Under the pieces are notes generated by a model. It was not told the origin of the DNA and did no database searches. It saw only the letters and a program-made list of their open reading frames with translations. Both the position numbers and the translations under genes were made by a program. 64,000 nucleotides of DNA, taken from assembly GCF_004121075.1 (NCBI RefSeq), contig NZ_RHLN01000004.1, positions 1 to 64,000 of the forward strand. Direction: 5' to 3'. This DNA comes from Lutibacter sp. HS1-25 (GTDB lineage Bacteria > Bacteroidota > Bacteroidia > Flavobacteriales > Flavobacteriaceae). This document shows, piece after piece, positions 48,101 to 56,792 of the stretch; the first letter of the stretch is position 1; every line of letters starts with the position of its first letter.

Positions 48101-48209
48101 TGATTTAATTGTTGTTAATAAGAATAAAGATATAAGTGACTTACGTTTAGGTCTTGGATCAAGACCAGTAAGCAGAGGTGGAACCATAGGTGTAGTTACA
48201 TCTTTTTAA
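45159..48209 (+). CDS. SusC-like transporter 2 (unusual TonB-box region)
   Basis: A 1016-residue SusC-like protein with signal peptide (VSLNAQ) and a regulatory-like domain (LKGKITDQFNAPLVGAIIKA). Where SusC proteins usually have a DEVIVVGYG-type TonB box, this protein has EEQDKINIPFGKLEKGRIVG. The plug then contains GYGNAVYVVDGIVRSPDYINL, and the barrel ends in VVTSF. Variants of this kind are known in Bacteroidota, so it is probably functional, but energy coupling may differ. It is 33 bp after SusD 1 and is followed by its own SusD 12 bp later. Confidence 0.92.
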   Translation: MIKKLYNKLILFFAFFVMVSLNAQDKDGYVLKGKITDQFNAPLVGAIIKAGNNSQAYSNLNGEFEISVNKAAKLTVALDSYKTQDIVVSNTIQNLEITLQKENVYFEEQDKINIPFGKLEKGRIVGSVSAVDVKEELAKDQRLGIGSATYGKVGGVFGGTNILGYGNAVYVVDGIVRSPDYINLTEVEEVTVLKDAVSRVLYGAEADQGVILITTRRGDAKNRIFSVRADYGIQSARELPKYLNSADYMGVYNQANINDGKLPKYSESDIEAAANGTDPLFHPNTDYYGNTFLNDNVSFYDVNMEASGGNEKTLYFLNMGYANNEGWLKDLGTKEVSNRLNIRANTNYTITPSLTMNLDVVALFDFYNTPDVYDVDNNGVVTSDFWTQAQTNLPNSYPLLIPISSIEDELSYDGANLVDGKYLLGGTSEFPRNTYGDMIRRGEKKISNSYFQVNTGLKWDLNFITEGLSISENVTFDFLNTSVENQNKSYAVYQPFINDLNQVAVMQIGLDVPSNQNSVSSTEAGFSRRFGSITTVDYEKDFGDNSINATGLIYLTELSLPNTLQDPKRLNYGIRANYMYKEKYVAEFSGALLGSRKLNKGDRYAFAPTVGLGWLLSNEDFFKNTIKADYFKLRGSIGWLKNDNWNDYYLNQTSFSTGGWFNYSNTTGNNAVRNAELNYNNVASNVGWQKRFEYNIGFEGLFLKKSIYAEASLFHSKAYDLITEMNNSTPDLLGYTITDNNNSFIDTGFEYSVKYNKSFGDDWKISAGYYSIVGIGKVDKMDEPIYADNAQQRIRTGNSNAAMFGLTADGLYGVADFNTDGSLVAGLPTPTFGAVQPGDIKYVDYNNDGVINDDDQSIIGNSQATTQYSFDVNLSYKNLEFYMLGLGQSGQDRYRNNAYFWTYGEMKYSETALDAYGPNNLDVNASMPRLSSSKNNNNYRNSTFWIYKNNYFTIPTMQLSYNFDGMNGKVFKSIKIFVKGNDLIVVNKNKDISDLRLGLGSRPVSRGGTIGVVTSF

Positions 48210-48221
48210 AAACTTTTAATT

Positions 48222-49910
48222 ATGAGAAAAATAAATAAAATACTAATAAGTGCTACTGCAATTCTTTCTTTGTTAGTGATTTCTTGTGAGAATTTTCTAG
48301 ATCCAGATTTAGAAAATAGAATCACATATGAAGACGCTATAAACAACCCAGTGTTTGCAGAAGGATGGTTGCTTAAAGCTTATAAAAACTTACCTACAAA
48401 CTATAATTTTGATATAGATGTGGCAAGTGATGATGCAGCTACAAACGATGTAAGTTCTAATATTAAAGTTATGAATAATGGTGGTTGGGCATCTAACCAA
48501 AATCCTTTATCTCAATGGTCAAAAGCCTATGAAATGAACTTGTATTTAAATACATTGTTAGAAAATGTAGATAAAGTTACTTGGTTTCCTTCAAGTGAAT
48601 CTAAAGATGCTTTGTTTAGAAATCGTATCAAAGGTGAGGCACATGCTTTAAGGGCTTGGTGGAATTTTGTTTTATTACAAAATCACTCAGGAAAAGGTAG
48701 TAATGGAGAATATCTAGGTTTTCCAATTGTAGACCATGTAATTGTAGCAGGTGAAAATGTAGAGTTACCTAGAAACACGTTTAAAGAATGTGTAGATTTT
48801 ATTATTGCAGATTGTAATATTGCAATTTCTAACCTGCCAGCACGTTGGGAAGACCAAGGCGATACTGAAGTTGATGCCGTTTTAGGAGCAAGAAATTTAA
48901 ATAGAATTAGTGGTTTAGCTGCTATGGTATTAAAATCAAGAGTAGCATTATATGCAGCAAGTCCATCATACAGTGCTTCAGGATCTGTTACATGGCAAGA
49001 AGCAGCAACCTACGCAGCAGAAGTGATTACAGCCAATGGTGGTTTAAATTTATCATCTTCGGATGTTACTTTCTATGATAATTTTCAATCTAAAGAAATT
49101 TTTTGGTCATCTACAAGAATTTCAAATAAGAAAGATTGGGAAGAGGCAAATTTACCTCCTTCATTATTTGGAAAAGGAGAAACAAATCCATCTCAAAATT
49201 TTGTAGATGCCTTTGGTATGGCTGATGGAACACCAATCAATGAATCATTGTCGTACAATCCAAACAATCCATACAACCAAAGAGATCCAAGATTGTCAAA
49301 ATATGTTATTTATAATAATCAAATATTTAGTGGTAAAGCCATTAAAACATATGTAAATTCTGGGATTGATGGTTTGAATAATTTGGCAACTTCAACAGTA
49401 ACAGGTTATTATATTAAAAAGTTTATGGATCAAAATGTGAAATTAGACCCGTCTGGATCAATTACTGGTAGAGATCATTTTTATACTTATGCCCGTTTTA
49501 CAGAAGCTTTGTTAAATTTTGCAGAGGCTGCTAATGAAGCTGTAGGACCAGACAATATGGTTTCTGGATATTCAGCAAAACAAATTGTTAATGCAATTAG
49601 ACAAAGAGGAGGTATTAATAGTACAGTTTATGTTGATGGTATTTCAAGTAAAGAAGATATGAGAACTTTGATTAGAAATGAAAGAAGAATTGAACTAAGT
49701 TTTGAAGGCTTTAGATTTTGGGATATTAGACGTTGGGGTTTAACAGATGTAATGAATCAAAATGTTATGGGAATGAGAATTTCTGAAGATCAAACAACTT
49801 TTACACCATTTAATGTTAGTCCAAGAATTTATAGTAGCTATCAAATATATGGTCCTATTCCTTTATCGGAAACACAAAAATATCCTTTAATTCAAAATAT
49901 GGGATGGTAG
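48222..49910 (+). CDS. SusD-like glycan-binding lipoprotein 2
   Basis: A 562-residue surface lipoprotein (signal ends LVISC, Cys22) starting CENFLDPDLENR. TPR-like helices include RIKGEAHALRAWWNFVLLQNH, and the C-terminal family motif is RNERRIELSFEGFRFWDIRRW. It is the partner of SusC 2, encoded 12 bp upstream. A second pair in one locus suggests uptake of a different oligosaccharide or size class from the same polysaccharide. Confidence 0.95.
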   Translation: MRKINKILISATAILSLLVISCENFLDPDLENRITYEDAINNPVFAEGWLLKAYKNLPTNYNFDIDVASDDAATNDVSSNIKVMNNGGWASNQNPLSQWSKAYEMNLYLNTLLENVDKVTWFPSSESKDALFRNRIKGEAHALRAWWNFVLLQNHSGKGSNGEYLGFPIVDHVIVAGENVELPRNTFKECVDFIIADCNIAISNLPARWEDQGDTEVDAVLGARNLNRISGLAAMVLKSRVALYAASPSYSASGSVTWQEAATYAAEVITANGGLNLSSSDVTFYDNFQSKEIFWSSTRISNKKDWEEANLPPSLFGKGETNPSQNFVDAFGMADGTPINESLSYNPNNPYNQRDPRLSKYVIYNNQIFSGKAIKTYVNSGIDGLNNLATSTVTGYYIKKFMDQNVKLDPSGSITGRDHFYTYARFTEALLNFAEAANEAVGPDNMVSGYSAKQIVNAIRQRGGINSTVYVDGISSKEDMRTLIRNERRIELSFEGFRFWDIRRWGLTDVMNQNVMGMRISEDQTTFTPFNVSPRIYSSYQIYGPIPLSETQKYPLIQNMGW

Positions 49911-49939
49911 TTTTAAAAACAAATGAATTTAAATTTTAA

Positions 49940-50995
49940 ATGAGAATTATGAAAATAAGAATATTATACGTACTCGCACTTTTGTTTTTGAGTTACGGAT
50001 GTGAAAATTCGGAAAATGAGTTTGATGATTTTGATACGCAAAATGTGTATTTTCCAATTCAATATCCTGTAAGAACTATTTCTTTGCAAGAAGATAGTAG
50101 AGTTGATAATACCATAGATTTGGAAAGAGCATTTAGCATTGGTGTTACTGTTGGAGGTTTAAGATCTAATGATAAAAATAGAGTTGTTAGTATTGCCTTA
50201 GCTCCAGAATTGGTTACAAATGCATATTTAGACGCTAGTGGTACACAACCAGTAATGTTAATGCCAAGTAACTATTATACACTTGCCTCAACTGAAATTA
50301 CAATACCAAAAGGTAGTTTAACAGGAACGGTAAGAGTAGATTTAACAGATGATTTCTTTGCAGATCCAATGTCAATAACAACAAATTATGTTATTCCTTT
50401 AGTTATAACATCTTCTAACACTACAGGTGTTTTAACAGGTGTAGCTGCAAATGGTGTTGTAGATCCAGATCGTAGAGTTTCAGCCGATTGGGAAGCTGGA
50501 TATTTACCAAAAGATTTCACCATGTTTGGGGTTAAATTTATCAATAAATATCATGGAAAATACCTTCAAAAAGGACAGGATGATACTTTAGACGGTATGA
50601 ATGGAAATGTGGTGAGTTCTGAAATATACAATACGAAGTATATGGAAGATAATTTATTAACAGATGTTTTAACATCAAGTGTTTACCATTCTACTAGTAA
50701 TAGAATGGGAATAAATGCAGGTAGTAACAATACCTTAGTTTTAGATATAGCTTTAGATGGTTCTATCGTAATTTCTAATGCTGAAGGTTCGTTGCCAGCT
50801 GATGGTATTGGAAAATTTGTTTCAAAAGATGATTCATTAGCTGAATCTTGGGGAGGAGAACCAAGAAAAACAATGTTTTTAGATTATACGTATCAAGATG
50901 GAGGTGTATATCATCAAGTTAAAGATACTTTAGTGTTTAGAAATGATGAAATTAAATTTGAAGAGTTTAGTGTAACCGTTGTTGAGGTTCCATAA
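49940..50995 (+). CDS. Surface glycan-binding lipoprotein (DUF1735/DUF4361-like)
   Basis: A 351-residue lipoprotein (342 aa from the ATG at 49949, an equally good start) with lipobox SYGC and an acidic following stretch (ENSENEFDDFD). The N-terminal part, with ITIPKGSLTGTVRVDL near residue 114, is the DUF1735/BT_3987-type Ig-like domain; the C-terminal part is DUF4361-like. Such proteins accompany SusD as additional surface binders and have no catalytic role. It closes the transport block, and a strong terminator follows at 51022-51054. Confidence 0.82.
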   Translation: MRIMKIRILYVLALLFLSYGCENSENEFDDFDTQNVYFPIQYPVRTISLQEDSRVDNTIDLERAFSIGVTVGGLRSNDKNRVVSIALAPELVTNAYLDASGTQPVMLMPSNYYTLASTEITIPKGSLTGTVRVDLTDDFFADPMSITTNYVIPLVITSSNTTGVLTGVAANGVVDPDRRVSADWEAGYLPKDFTMFGVKFINKYHGKYLQKGQDDTLDGMNGNVVSSEIYNTKYMEDNLLTDVLTSSVYHSTSNRMGINAGSNNTLVLDIALDGSIVISNAEGSLPADGIGKFVSKDDSLAESWGGEPRKTMFLDYTYQDGGVYHQVKDTLVFRNDEIKFEEFSVTVVEVP

Positions 50996-51021
50996 ATTCA
51001 TTTTTTGAGTTTTGTTTGTAT

Positions 51022-51058
51022 AAAGAACCATATTACATTGTAATATGGTTCTTTTGGT
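51022..51058 (+). terminator. Strong hairpin terminator after the SusCD block
   Basis: Bases 51022-51036 and 51040-51054 form a perfect 15-bp stem with a three-base loop, ending in CTTTT. The arms are A/T-rich at the base, so it may also work on the opposite strand, but there is no gene there to use it. It separates the transport genes from the second enzyme block. Confidence 0.85.
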
Positions 51059-51150
51059 TAAATGAACAAAATTTAAGTACAAATAAGACTGCGTTTTGTA
51101 GTCATTAGCTTTATTTTTAATACTTAAATAATCTAATTTATATTGAATCT

Positions 51151-54114
51151 ATGAAAATTTATAATATTTTAAAAAGGGTTGTAGTAGGTATATTTTTCCT
51201 ATTAAACTATTTCAATTTACAGTCACAAAATGTAGAGGTTTTAACAGGAGGTTTTAATGAAAAAAATGGTTTAATTGTAGTTGAAGCCGAAGATTTTACC
51301 TCTCAAACTAAGTCAGAAGTTAGAAAATGGCAGATTGTGAAATCAACCTCAGTTTTAGGTGATAATATCGAAGATTCCCACGCTAAAACTGCTAGTGGTA
51401 ATGCCTATATAAAGATTTTACCAGATACGCGTAAAACACATGCAGACAAATTAATTTCAGGCGAAAATTTTACAGATAAAGCTGGGGAAGTTGGTGTTGT
51501 TAGTTATAAAGTAAATTTCCAAACAGCTGGAAGATATTATGTTTGGGCAAAAGTTTTTAGCACTGGCACAGAAGACAATGGTATTCATGTTGGTATTGAT
51601 GGTGAATGGCCTGAATCTGGTAAAAGGATGCAATGGTGTGAAGGTAAAAAATCTTGGTTTTGGGAAAGTAAACAGCGTACCAAGGAAGTGCATTGCGGAG
51701 TTCCATTTCAAATTTATTTGGATGTTGAAAAGCCAGGAATTCACGATATTCAATTTAGTATGCGTGAAGATGGTGTTGAAATGGATCAATGGTTAATGAC
51801 TACCAATAAAGATTTCAATCCAAGAAATGACCCAAAATATGCAATGACTGAAACTAAAGTTGATAATGAATCTTTTTTAGACCTTGTTAAAAAAGCGTCT
51901 CCAGAAGCAATTGTGATTTCAGCTTTGGATTTTGAGAATACAGAGAATAAATTTTACGTAAATAACAATTGGTTGGCAATCAATCCAAATAAAAATAAGG
52001 AAGCAAGTGCTTCTGCTATTTTTAATGGCAATTCGGGACTGTATGATGTGGTTTTGTTTACCGTAGGTGAAAATGATGGAAGGTCAAAATATACCATTTC
52101 TGTTAATAGTTTTATACAAGGCAATTTTAGTCCGCCATTAAGCACAAGTGCTTTTGAAGAAGGTCCTGCTTATGCCAAATCTTTTGCTGATGTGCAATTA
52201 AATAACAATGAAAAAATAACTGTTACTGCTGAAATTGGAAGTAAAGATGGAAAAGAGTTTAGTCGCGCAAGATGGATAGGTATTGCAATTGTTTCTATTG
52301 GTCAAGGTGAAAACCTTATACAAAATATTCAAACTGAAGCGGCTTTACATACTGTTGTTAAAAAAAGTGGGGAATTTAAAAAATGGCATAAAGTTACATT
52401 GACATTTGATGGTCCTGAAACTGCCGAAGATGATGAGTATAATCCGTTCTTTAATTACCGATTCAATGTAACATTTACCCACAATGAAAGTGGTAAAAAG
52501 TATGTGGTTCCAGGATATTTTGCTGCCGATGGTAATGCGGGTGAAACTTCAGCAATTAAAGGAAACAAATGGAGAGTTCATTTTGCGCCTGATGAAATTG
52601 GAGAGTGGAATTATAAGGTGGATTTTAGAAAAGGACGCTGGGTTGCTGTGAGTGATAGAAATAAACCAGGTGACACTGGCGGTTTTATGGATGGGGCAAC
52701 TGGGAGTTTTACTGTTGAAAAATCGGATAAAACAGGAAGAGATTTTAGAGGTAAAGGACGCTTACAATATGTTGGTGAACGTTATTTGAAATTTGCTGAA
52801 ACTGGTGAATACTTTTTAAAAGTGGGTTCTGACGCACCAGAAAATTTTCTTTCGTATGCCGATTTTGATGGAACATTTCACAATGATGGTCATAAAGATA
52901 ATATGGTAAAAACTTGGACTGCTCATTTACAAGATTGGAAAGATGGCGACCCAACTTGGCAAAACGGAAAGGGAAAAGCAATGATTGGTGCCTTAAATTA
53001 CTTAGCTTCAAAAGGTTTAAATGCTTTTTCATTCTTAACCAATAATATAAAAGGTGATGATCAAAATGTGTTTCCGTATGTAGATTATGATAACTGGGAT
53101 CGTTTTGATGTTTCAAAATTAGATCAATGGGAAATTGTTTTTGAACATGCCGATAAATTGGGAATGTTTCTACATTTTAAAACCTTGGAAATGGAAAATC
53201 AAGGTTTGTTAGATAATGGAGGTGTAGGTGCAAATAGTAAATTATATTACCGAGAATTAATTGCACGCTTTGGTCATCATTTAGCTTTGAACTGGAATAC
53301 TGGTGAGGAAAATGGTGATTGGGTAAAAAACCACCCAACACCTCCGCAATTTACGCAAGAACGTTTGTCTATGGCAGCTTATTTTAATGAACACGATCCA
53401 TATAAACACCATGTGGTTATTCATAATGGAAATCCGTTTACCGATTTATTAGGTCCAAATAGTAAATATACAGGCCCTTCAATTCAAACGCATCATGCCG
53501 ATTTTAGATTGATTCATAAAGAGGTTTTACATTGGATAGAGGCTTCGAAAAAAGCAGGAAAACAATGGGCCGTTGCTGTTGATGAACCTGGAGATGCACA
53601 ACATGCTCTAATGCCTGATGCCGATGATCCTGATCACGATTTGGCTAGACGAAATGGTCTTTGGTCTACATTTATGGCAGGTGGCTGGGGAACCGAATGG
53701 TATTTTGGGTATAAACATGACCATTCAGATTTAACTTGTGAAGATTACAGATCTAGAGATTTATTTTGGAATCAAGGTGTTATTGCATTGAATTTTTTCA
53801 AAGAGAATAAGATTCCTTTTTGGGAAATGGAAAACAAAAATGAATTGGTAGGTAATTCCGCAAATGAAAATACGGTGTATTGTTTCGCAAAAGAAAATGA
53901 TACGTATTTGGTGTATCTAAACTCAGTTGAAACAGCTTCTTTAGATTTAAGAGAGGCAAACGGAGATTTTCAAGTTTATTGGTTTAACCCTAAAAAAGGG
54001 GGCGCATTACTTCAAACTAAAATTAAAAAAGTAAAAGGTGGGTCTTCAGTTGAATTAGGGCAGTCACCAAATAAAAAACAACAAGATTGGTTAATAATAA
54101 TTTCAAAAAAATAA
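51151..54114 (+). CDS. DUF5060-containing putative glycosidase
   Basis: A 987-residue secreted protein (signal ending near NLQSQ, residue 26). Residues ~30-225 are a CBM-like sandwich (LIVVEAEDF, GRYYVWAKVFS); ~250-390 a second sandwich; ~405-500 a DUF5060 Ig-like domain (VTLTFDGPETA, GYFAADGNA, EIGEWNYKVDF); ~525-880 a TIM barrel of the DUF4038/GH140-like or related type, with LALNWNTGEENGDW and VAVDEPGDAQHAL holding candidate catalytic Glu residues; ~890-987 a C-terminal collagen-binding-like domain (WFNPKKGG). The exact substrate is unknown. It starts the second enzyme block and is followed two bases after its stop by a DUF1080 lipoprotein gene. Confidence 0.7.
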   Translation: MKIYNILKRVVVGIFFLLNYFNLQSQNVEVLTGGFNEKNGLIVVEAEDFTSQTKSEVRKWQIVKSTSVLGDNIEDSHAKTASGNAYIKILPDTRKTHADKLISGENFTDKAGEVGVVSYKVNFQTAGRYYVWAKVFSTGTEDNGIHVGIDGEWPESGKRMQWCEGKKSWFWESKQRTKEVHCGVPFQIYLDVEKPGIHDIQFSMREDGVEMDQWLMTTNKDFNPRNDPKYAMTETKVDNESFLDLVKKASPEAIVISALDFENTENKFYVNNNWLAINPNKNKEASASAIFNGNSGLYDVVLFTVGENDGRSKYTISVNSFIQGNFSPPLSTSAFEEGPAYAKSFADVQLNNNEKITVTAEIGSKDGKEFSRARWIGIAIVSIGQGENLIQNIQTEAALHTVVKKSGEFKKWHKVTLTFDGPETAEDDEYNPFFNYRFNVTFTHNESGKKYVVPGYFAADGNAGETSAIKGNKWRVHFAPDEIGEWNYKVDFRKGRWVAVSDRNKPGDTGGFMDGATGSFTVEKSDKTGRDFRGKGRLQYVGERYLKFAETGEYFLKVGSDAPENFLSYADFDGTFHNDGHKDNMVKTWTAHLQDWKDGDPTWQNGKGKAMIGALNYLASKGLNAFSFLTNNIKGDDQNVFPYVDYDNWDRFDVSKLDQWEIVFEHADKLGMFLHFKTLEMENQGLLDNGGVGANSKLYYRELIARFGHHLALNWNTGEENGDWVKNHPTPPQFTQERLSMAAYFNEHDPYKHHVVIHNGNPFTDLLGPNSKYTGPSIQTHHADFRLIHKEVLHWIEASKKAGKQWAVAVDEPGDAQHALMPDADDPDHDLARRNGLWSTFMAGGWGTEWYFGYKHDHSDLTCEDYRSRDLFWNQGVIALNFFKENKIPFWEMENKNELVGNSANENTVYCFAKENDTYLVYLNSVETASLDLREANGDFQVYWFNPKKGGALLQTKIKKVKGGSSVELGQSPNKKQQDWLIIISKK

Positions 54115-54116
54115 AT

Positions 54117-54971
54117 ATGAAATATTTTTCAAGTGGATTAATAGTGGTTGCAGCATTTCTAATAGGAAGTTGTGCTTCTCAAAAATCAGGTAGTAAGTTA
54201 ACCGAATTAGGAGCAATAGATAAAGAAGGTTACGTAAATCTCTACAACGGAAAAGATATGAATAATTGGAATATCATGTGTCGTGATAAGACAGATGGTT
54301 TAGCAGCTCAGGTTTTTACGGCTGGTGAAAATGGAGAAATGCATGTGTTTAAAGATTTCCCTGATGAATATGGATTTGTTGATAATAAATCAGGAACACA
54401 TTGTATGTTTTTTACAAATGAATCGTACAGTCGTTACAGCTTTAAATTTGAATACAAATGGGGCGAAAAAAAATATAATAATTTCAATCAATTTCAGTAC
54501 GATGCCGGTTTGTATTTTCATGTTTTTGATGTTGCTATTTGGCCAAAAGGTATTGAATATCAAGTACGATATGATCATACTAAAAACGAAAATCATACAG
54601 GTTGTATTTGGAATTCGGGTGCTGAATTTGACTGGAATGCTGACAATACTAATGAAGACGTAAAGCAGAGAACATACTTAGCACCAGAAGAAGGAGGTGC
54701 ACCACAAGAACATAGAGGTGGAGAGCATAAAGTACATAAAGACGCACCCTTTCATGGTCTTGACGGGCAATGGAATGAATGCGAAGTAATTGTAATGGGC
54801 AATAAATATGCAGTTTATAAATTAAACGGAAAAGTAGTAAACGTGATCACTAATTTAAGCCATTCTGAAGGCCCAATTGGTTTACAAGCCGAAACTGCTG
54901 AAGTTTTTTATAAAAACATCAAAATTAAAGAGTTTAACGAAGACATTCCAATTGAAAAGTTTTTAAAATAA
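54117..54971 (+). CDS. DUF1080 lipoprotein (3-keto-disaccharide hydrolase-like)
   Basis: A 284-residue lipoprotein (lipobox IGSC, Cys19) when started at 54117; an ATG 30 bases upstream overlaps the previous gene and puts polar residues before the signal, so it is rejected. It is a single DUF1080 domain (VNLYNGKDMNNWN, YSFKFEYKWGEKKYN, DGQWNECEVIVMGN). Members include 3-keto-glycoside hydrolases and non-catalytic lectin-like proteins. No Gfo/Idh/MocA oxidoreductase, the usual partner for keto-sugar routes, is seen in the window. It precedes a GH2 gene by one base. Confidence 0.85.
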   Translation: MKYFSSGLIVVAAFLIGSCASQKSGSKLTELGAIDKEGYVNLYNGKDMNNWNIMCRDKTDGLAAQVFTAGENGEMHVFKDFPDEYGFVDNKSGTHCMFFTNESYSRYSFKFEYKWGEKKYNNFNQFQYDAGLYFHVFDVAIWPKGIEYQVRYDHTKNENHTGCIWNSGAEFDWNADNTNEDVKQRTYLAPEEGGAPQEHRGGEHKVHKDAPFHGLDGQWNECEVIVMGNKYAVYKLNGKVVNVITNLSHSEGPIGLQAETAEVFYKNIKIKEFNEDIPIEKFLK

Positions 54972-54972
54972 A

Positions 54973-56790
54973 ATGATAAAAATGAAACATTTTTTTACAA
55001 TAATAATGGTTTTATGTTTTGTGCAATTATATGCGCAGAACAGCAAAAAGGTTGATGGTGTTCATGTAAAAGGAAAACAACCTATGGTCACACCTTGGGC
55101 TGGAAATTTTGATAAAAACAATCCGTTATCAGAATATCCTAGACCAATAATGGTGCGTGAAAAGTGGAAAAACTTAAATGGCGTTTGGGCATTTGGTGAA
55201 ACCGTTGAAGGATCATCGATTCCAAAAAGCTTAAAAAACAAAATAGTTGTGCCTTTTCCTTGGGAATCGCATTTGTCTGGTATTCAACAGCAATTAGCAA
55301 CACAAAGAGCCTGGTATAAACGCTCATTTACAGTTCCAAAAGATTGGGAAGGTAGTGATGTTTTATTGCATTTTGGAGCGGTAGATTTTGAAGCAAAAGT
55401 ATTTGTAAACGGAAAATTTGTGGGAATGCACAAAGGAGGTTATGATGCCTTTTCATTTAATATTTCTCCTTTCCTAATTGCAGGCAATAATGAATTGGCT
55501 GTTCAGGTTTTTGATCCGGGAAGTGAAGCTGGTATTGCTTATGGAAAACAATCAAATGAAAGTTTTAGCAATCCGCAGCGATATGCATATACACCTTGTT
55601 CTGGAATATGGCAAACTGTTTGGATAGAGCCTGTTCCAAAAGCACATATTACAAATTTTACAATTACACCTAATATTGATGCACAATTAATTGACGTTTT
55701 AGTAAATGCACAGAACTCTGGACCAAATCAATCTGTTGAAGTACTTGTAAAAGAGGGGAGTGATATTGTAAGTAAAGGTGAAGGAGGTTTGAATATTCCT
55801 TTTCAAGTAAAGGTTCCTAATCCTAAGTTATGGTCACCAGACAGTCCGTTTTTATACGATGTAATTATAAAATTAAAAGATAGTACACAGGTTTTAGACG
55901 AAGTAACTTCCTATACAGGTATGCGAAAAATTTCAATTCAATTGGTAGGGAATCTTCAAAAAATAATGTTGAATAACGAGTTTTTATTTCAAATGGGACC
56001 TTTAGATCAAGGTTATTGGCCCGATGGAATTTATACAGCACCAACCGATGAGGCCTTAAAATGGGATATTGAAAACATCAAGGATTGGGGCTTTAATATG
56101 ATTCGTAAACACATTAAAATTGAACCGCAAAGGTGGTATTATTGGGCTGATAAATTAGGTGTTTTAGTCTGGCAAGATATGCCAAGTACCTTTAAAAAGC
56201 GTTCAGAAGCAGAAAAAACACAGTTTGAAACAGAGTTGACAAATATGGTACGTAACAATGCAAATCATCCTTCAATTATTGTTTGGGTGGTGTTTAATGA
56301 ACATTGGGGATTGTATGATGTTAATAGATTGACAGAGTATACGATGGCATTGGATCCTTCTCGATTGGTTATTGGAAATAGCGGAATTGATGCCGGAAAA
56401 CCAGATATCGATTATGAAGTTGGGCATATAAAAGACAACCACTCTTATCGTCCGCCGTCTGTGCCTTTTGCCTCCAATAAAAGAGCTGTTGTTAATGGTG
56501 AATACGGAGCTATTGGTTACAATGTTGAAGGTCATGTGTGGGACTTAGACGGACCTTGGGTACATTATAATTATGAAGGAAAAGAGGCCGCAACAAAAGA
56601 ATATGAACGTTTTATTGAAATGATAAAAGGTTTTCAAAATGAAGGTTTGAGTGCATCAGTTTACACACAATGGACGGATGTTGAAAATGAAATGAATGGC
56701 TTGTATACCTACGATAGAAAAGTAGTAAAAATGGATAAAGAACGTGTTAAAAAGGCCAATGAATCTACTTATACAACAAATAACAAATAA
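54973..56790 (+). CDS. GH2 family glycosidase (beta-galactosidase-like)
   Basis: A 605-residue secreted GH2 enzyme (signal ending LYAQ, residue 22; an in-frame ATG nine bases downstream is equally plausible). Sugar-binding domain (residues ~60-220, with FPWESHLSGIQ and GGYDAFSFNIS), immunoglobulin-like domain (~225-320) and TIM barrel (~325-605) are in order. FNEHWG contains the acid/base E443 and VVNGEYGA the nucleophile E510. At 605 residues it is short for GH2, lacking C-terminal domains, like several PUL beta-galactosidases and alpha-L-arabinopyranosidase-type enzymes. It implies a beta-galactose or related residue in the substrate. Confidence 0.87.
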   Translation: MIKMKHFFTIIMVLCFVQLYAQNSKKVDGVHVKGKQPMVTPWAGNFDKNNPLSEYPRPIMVREKWKNLNGVWAFGETVEGSSIPKSLKNKIVVPFPWESHLSGIQQQLATQRAWYKRSFTVPKDWEGSDVLLHFGAVDFEAKVFVNGKFVGMHKGGYDAFSFNISPFLIAGNNELAVQVFDPGSEAGIAYGKQSNESFSNPQRYAYTPCSGIWQTVWIEPVPKAHITNFTITPNIDAQLIDVLVNAQNSGPNQSVEVLVKEGSDIVSKGEGGLNIPFQVKVPNPKLWSPDSPFLYDVIIKLKDSTQVLDEVTSYTGMRKISIQLVGNLQKIMLNNEFLFQMGPLDQGYWPDGIYTAPTDEALKWDIENIKDWGFNMIRKHIKIEPQRWYYWADKLGVLVWQDMPSTFKKRSEAEKTQFETELTNMVRNNANHPSIIVWVVFNEHWGLYDVNRLTEYTMALDPSRLVIGNSGIDAGKPDIDYEVGHIKDNHSYRPPSVPFASNKRAVVNGEYGAIGYNVEGHVWDLDGPWVHYNYEGKEAATKEYERFIEMIKGFQNEGLSASVYTQWTDVENEMNGLYTYDRKVVKMDKERVKKANESTYTTNNK

Positions 56791-56792
56791 CA

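Noticed and set aside
54087-54116. ATG at 54087 as the start of the DUF1080 lipoprotein
   Set aside because: It overlaps the previous gene by 28 bp and adds a polar stretch before the signal; 54117 is preferred.
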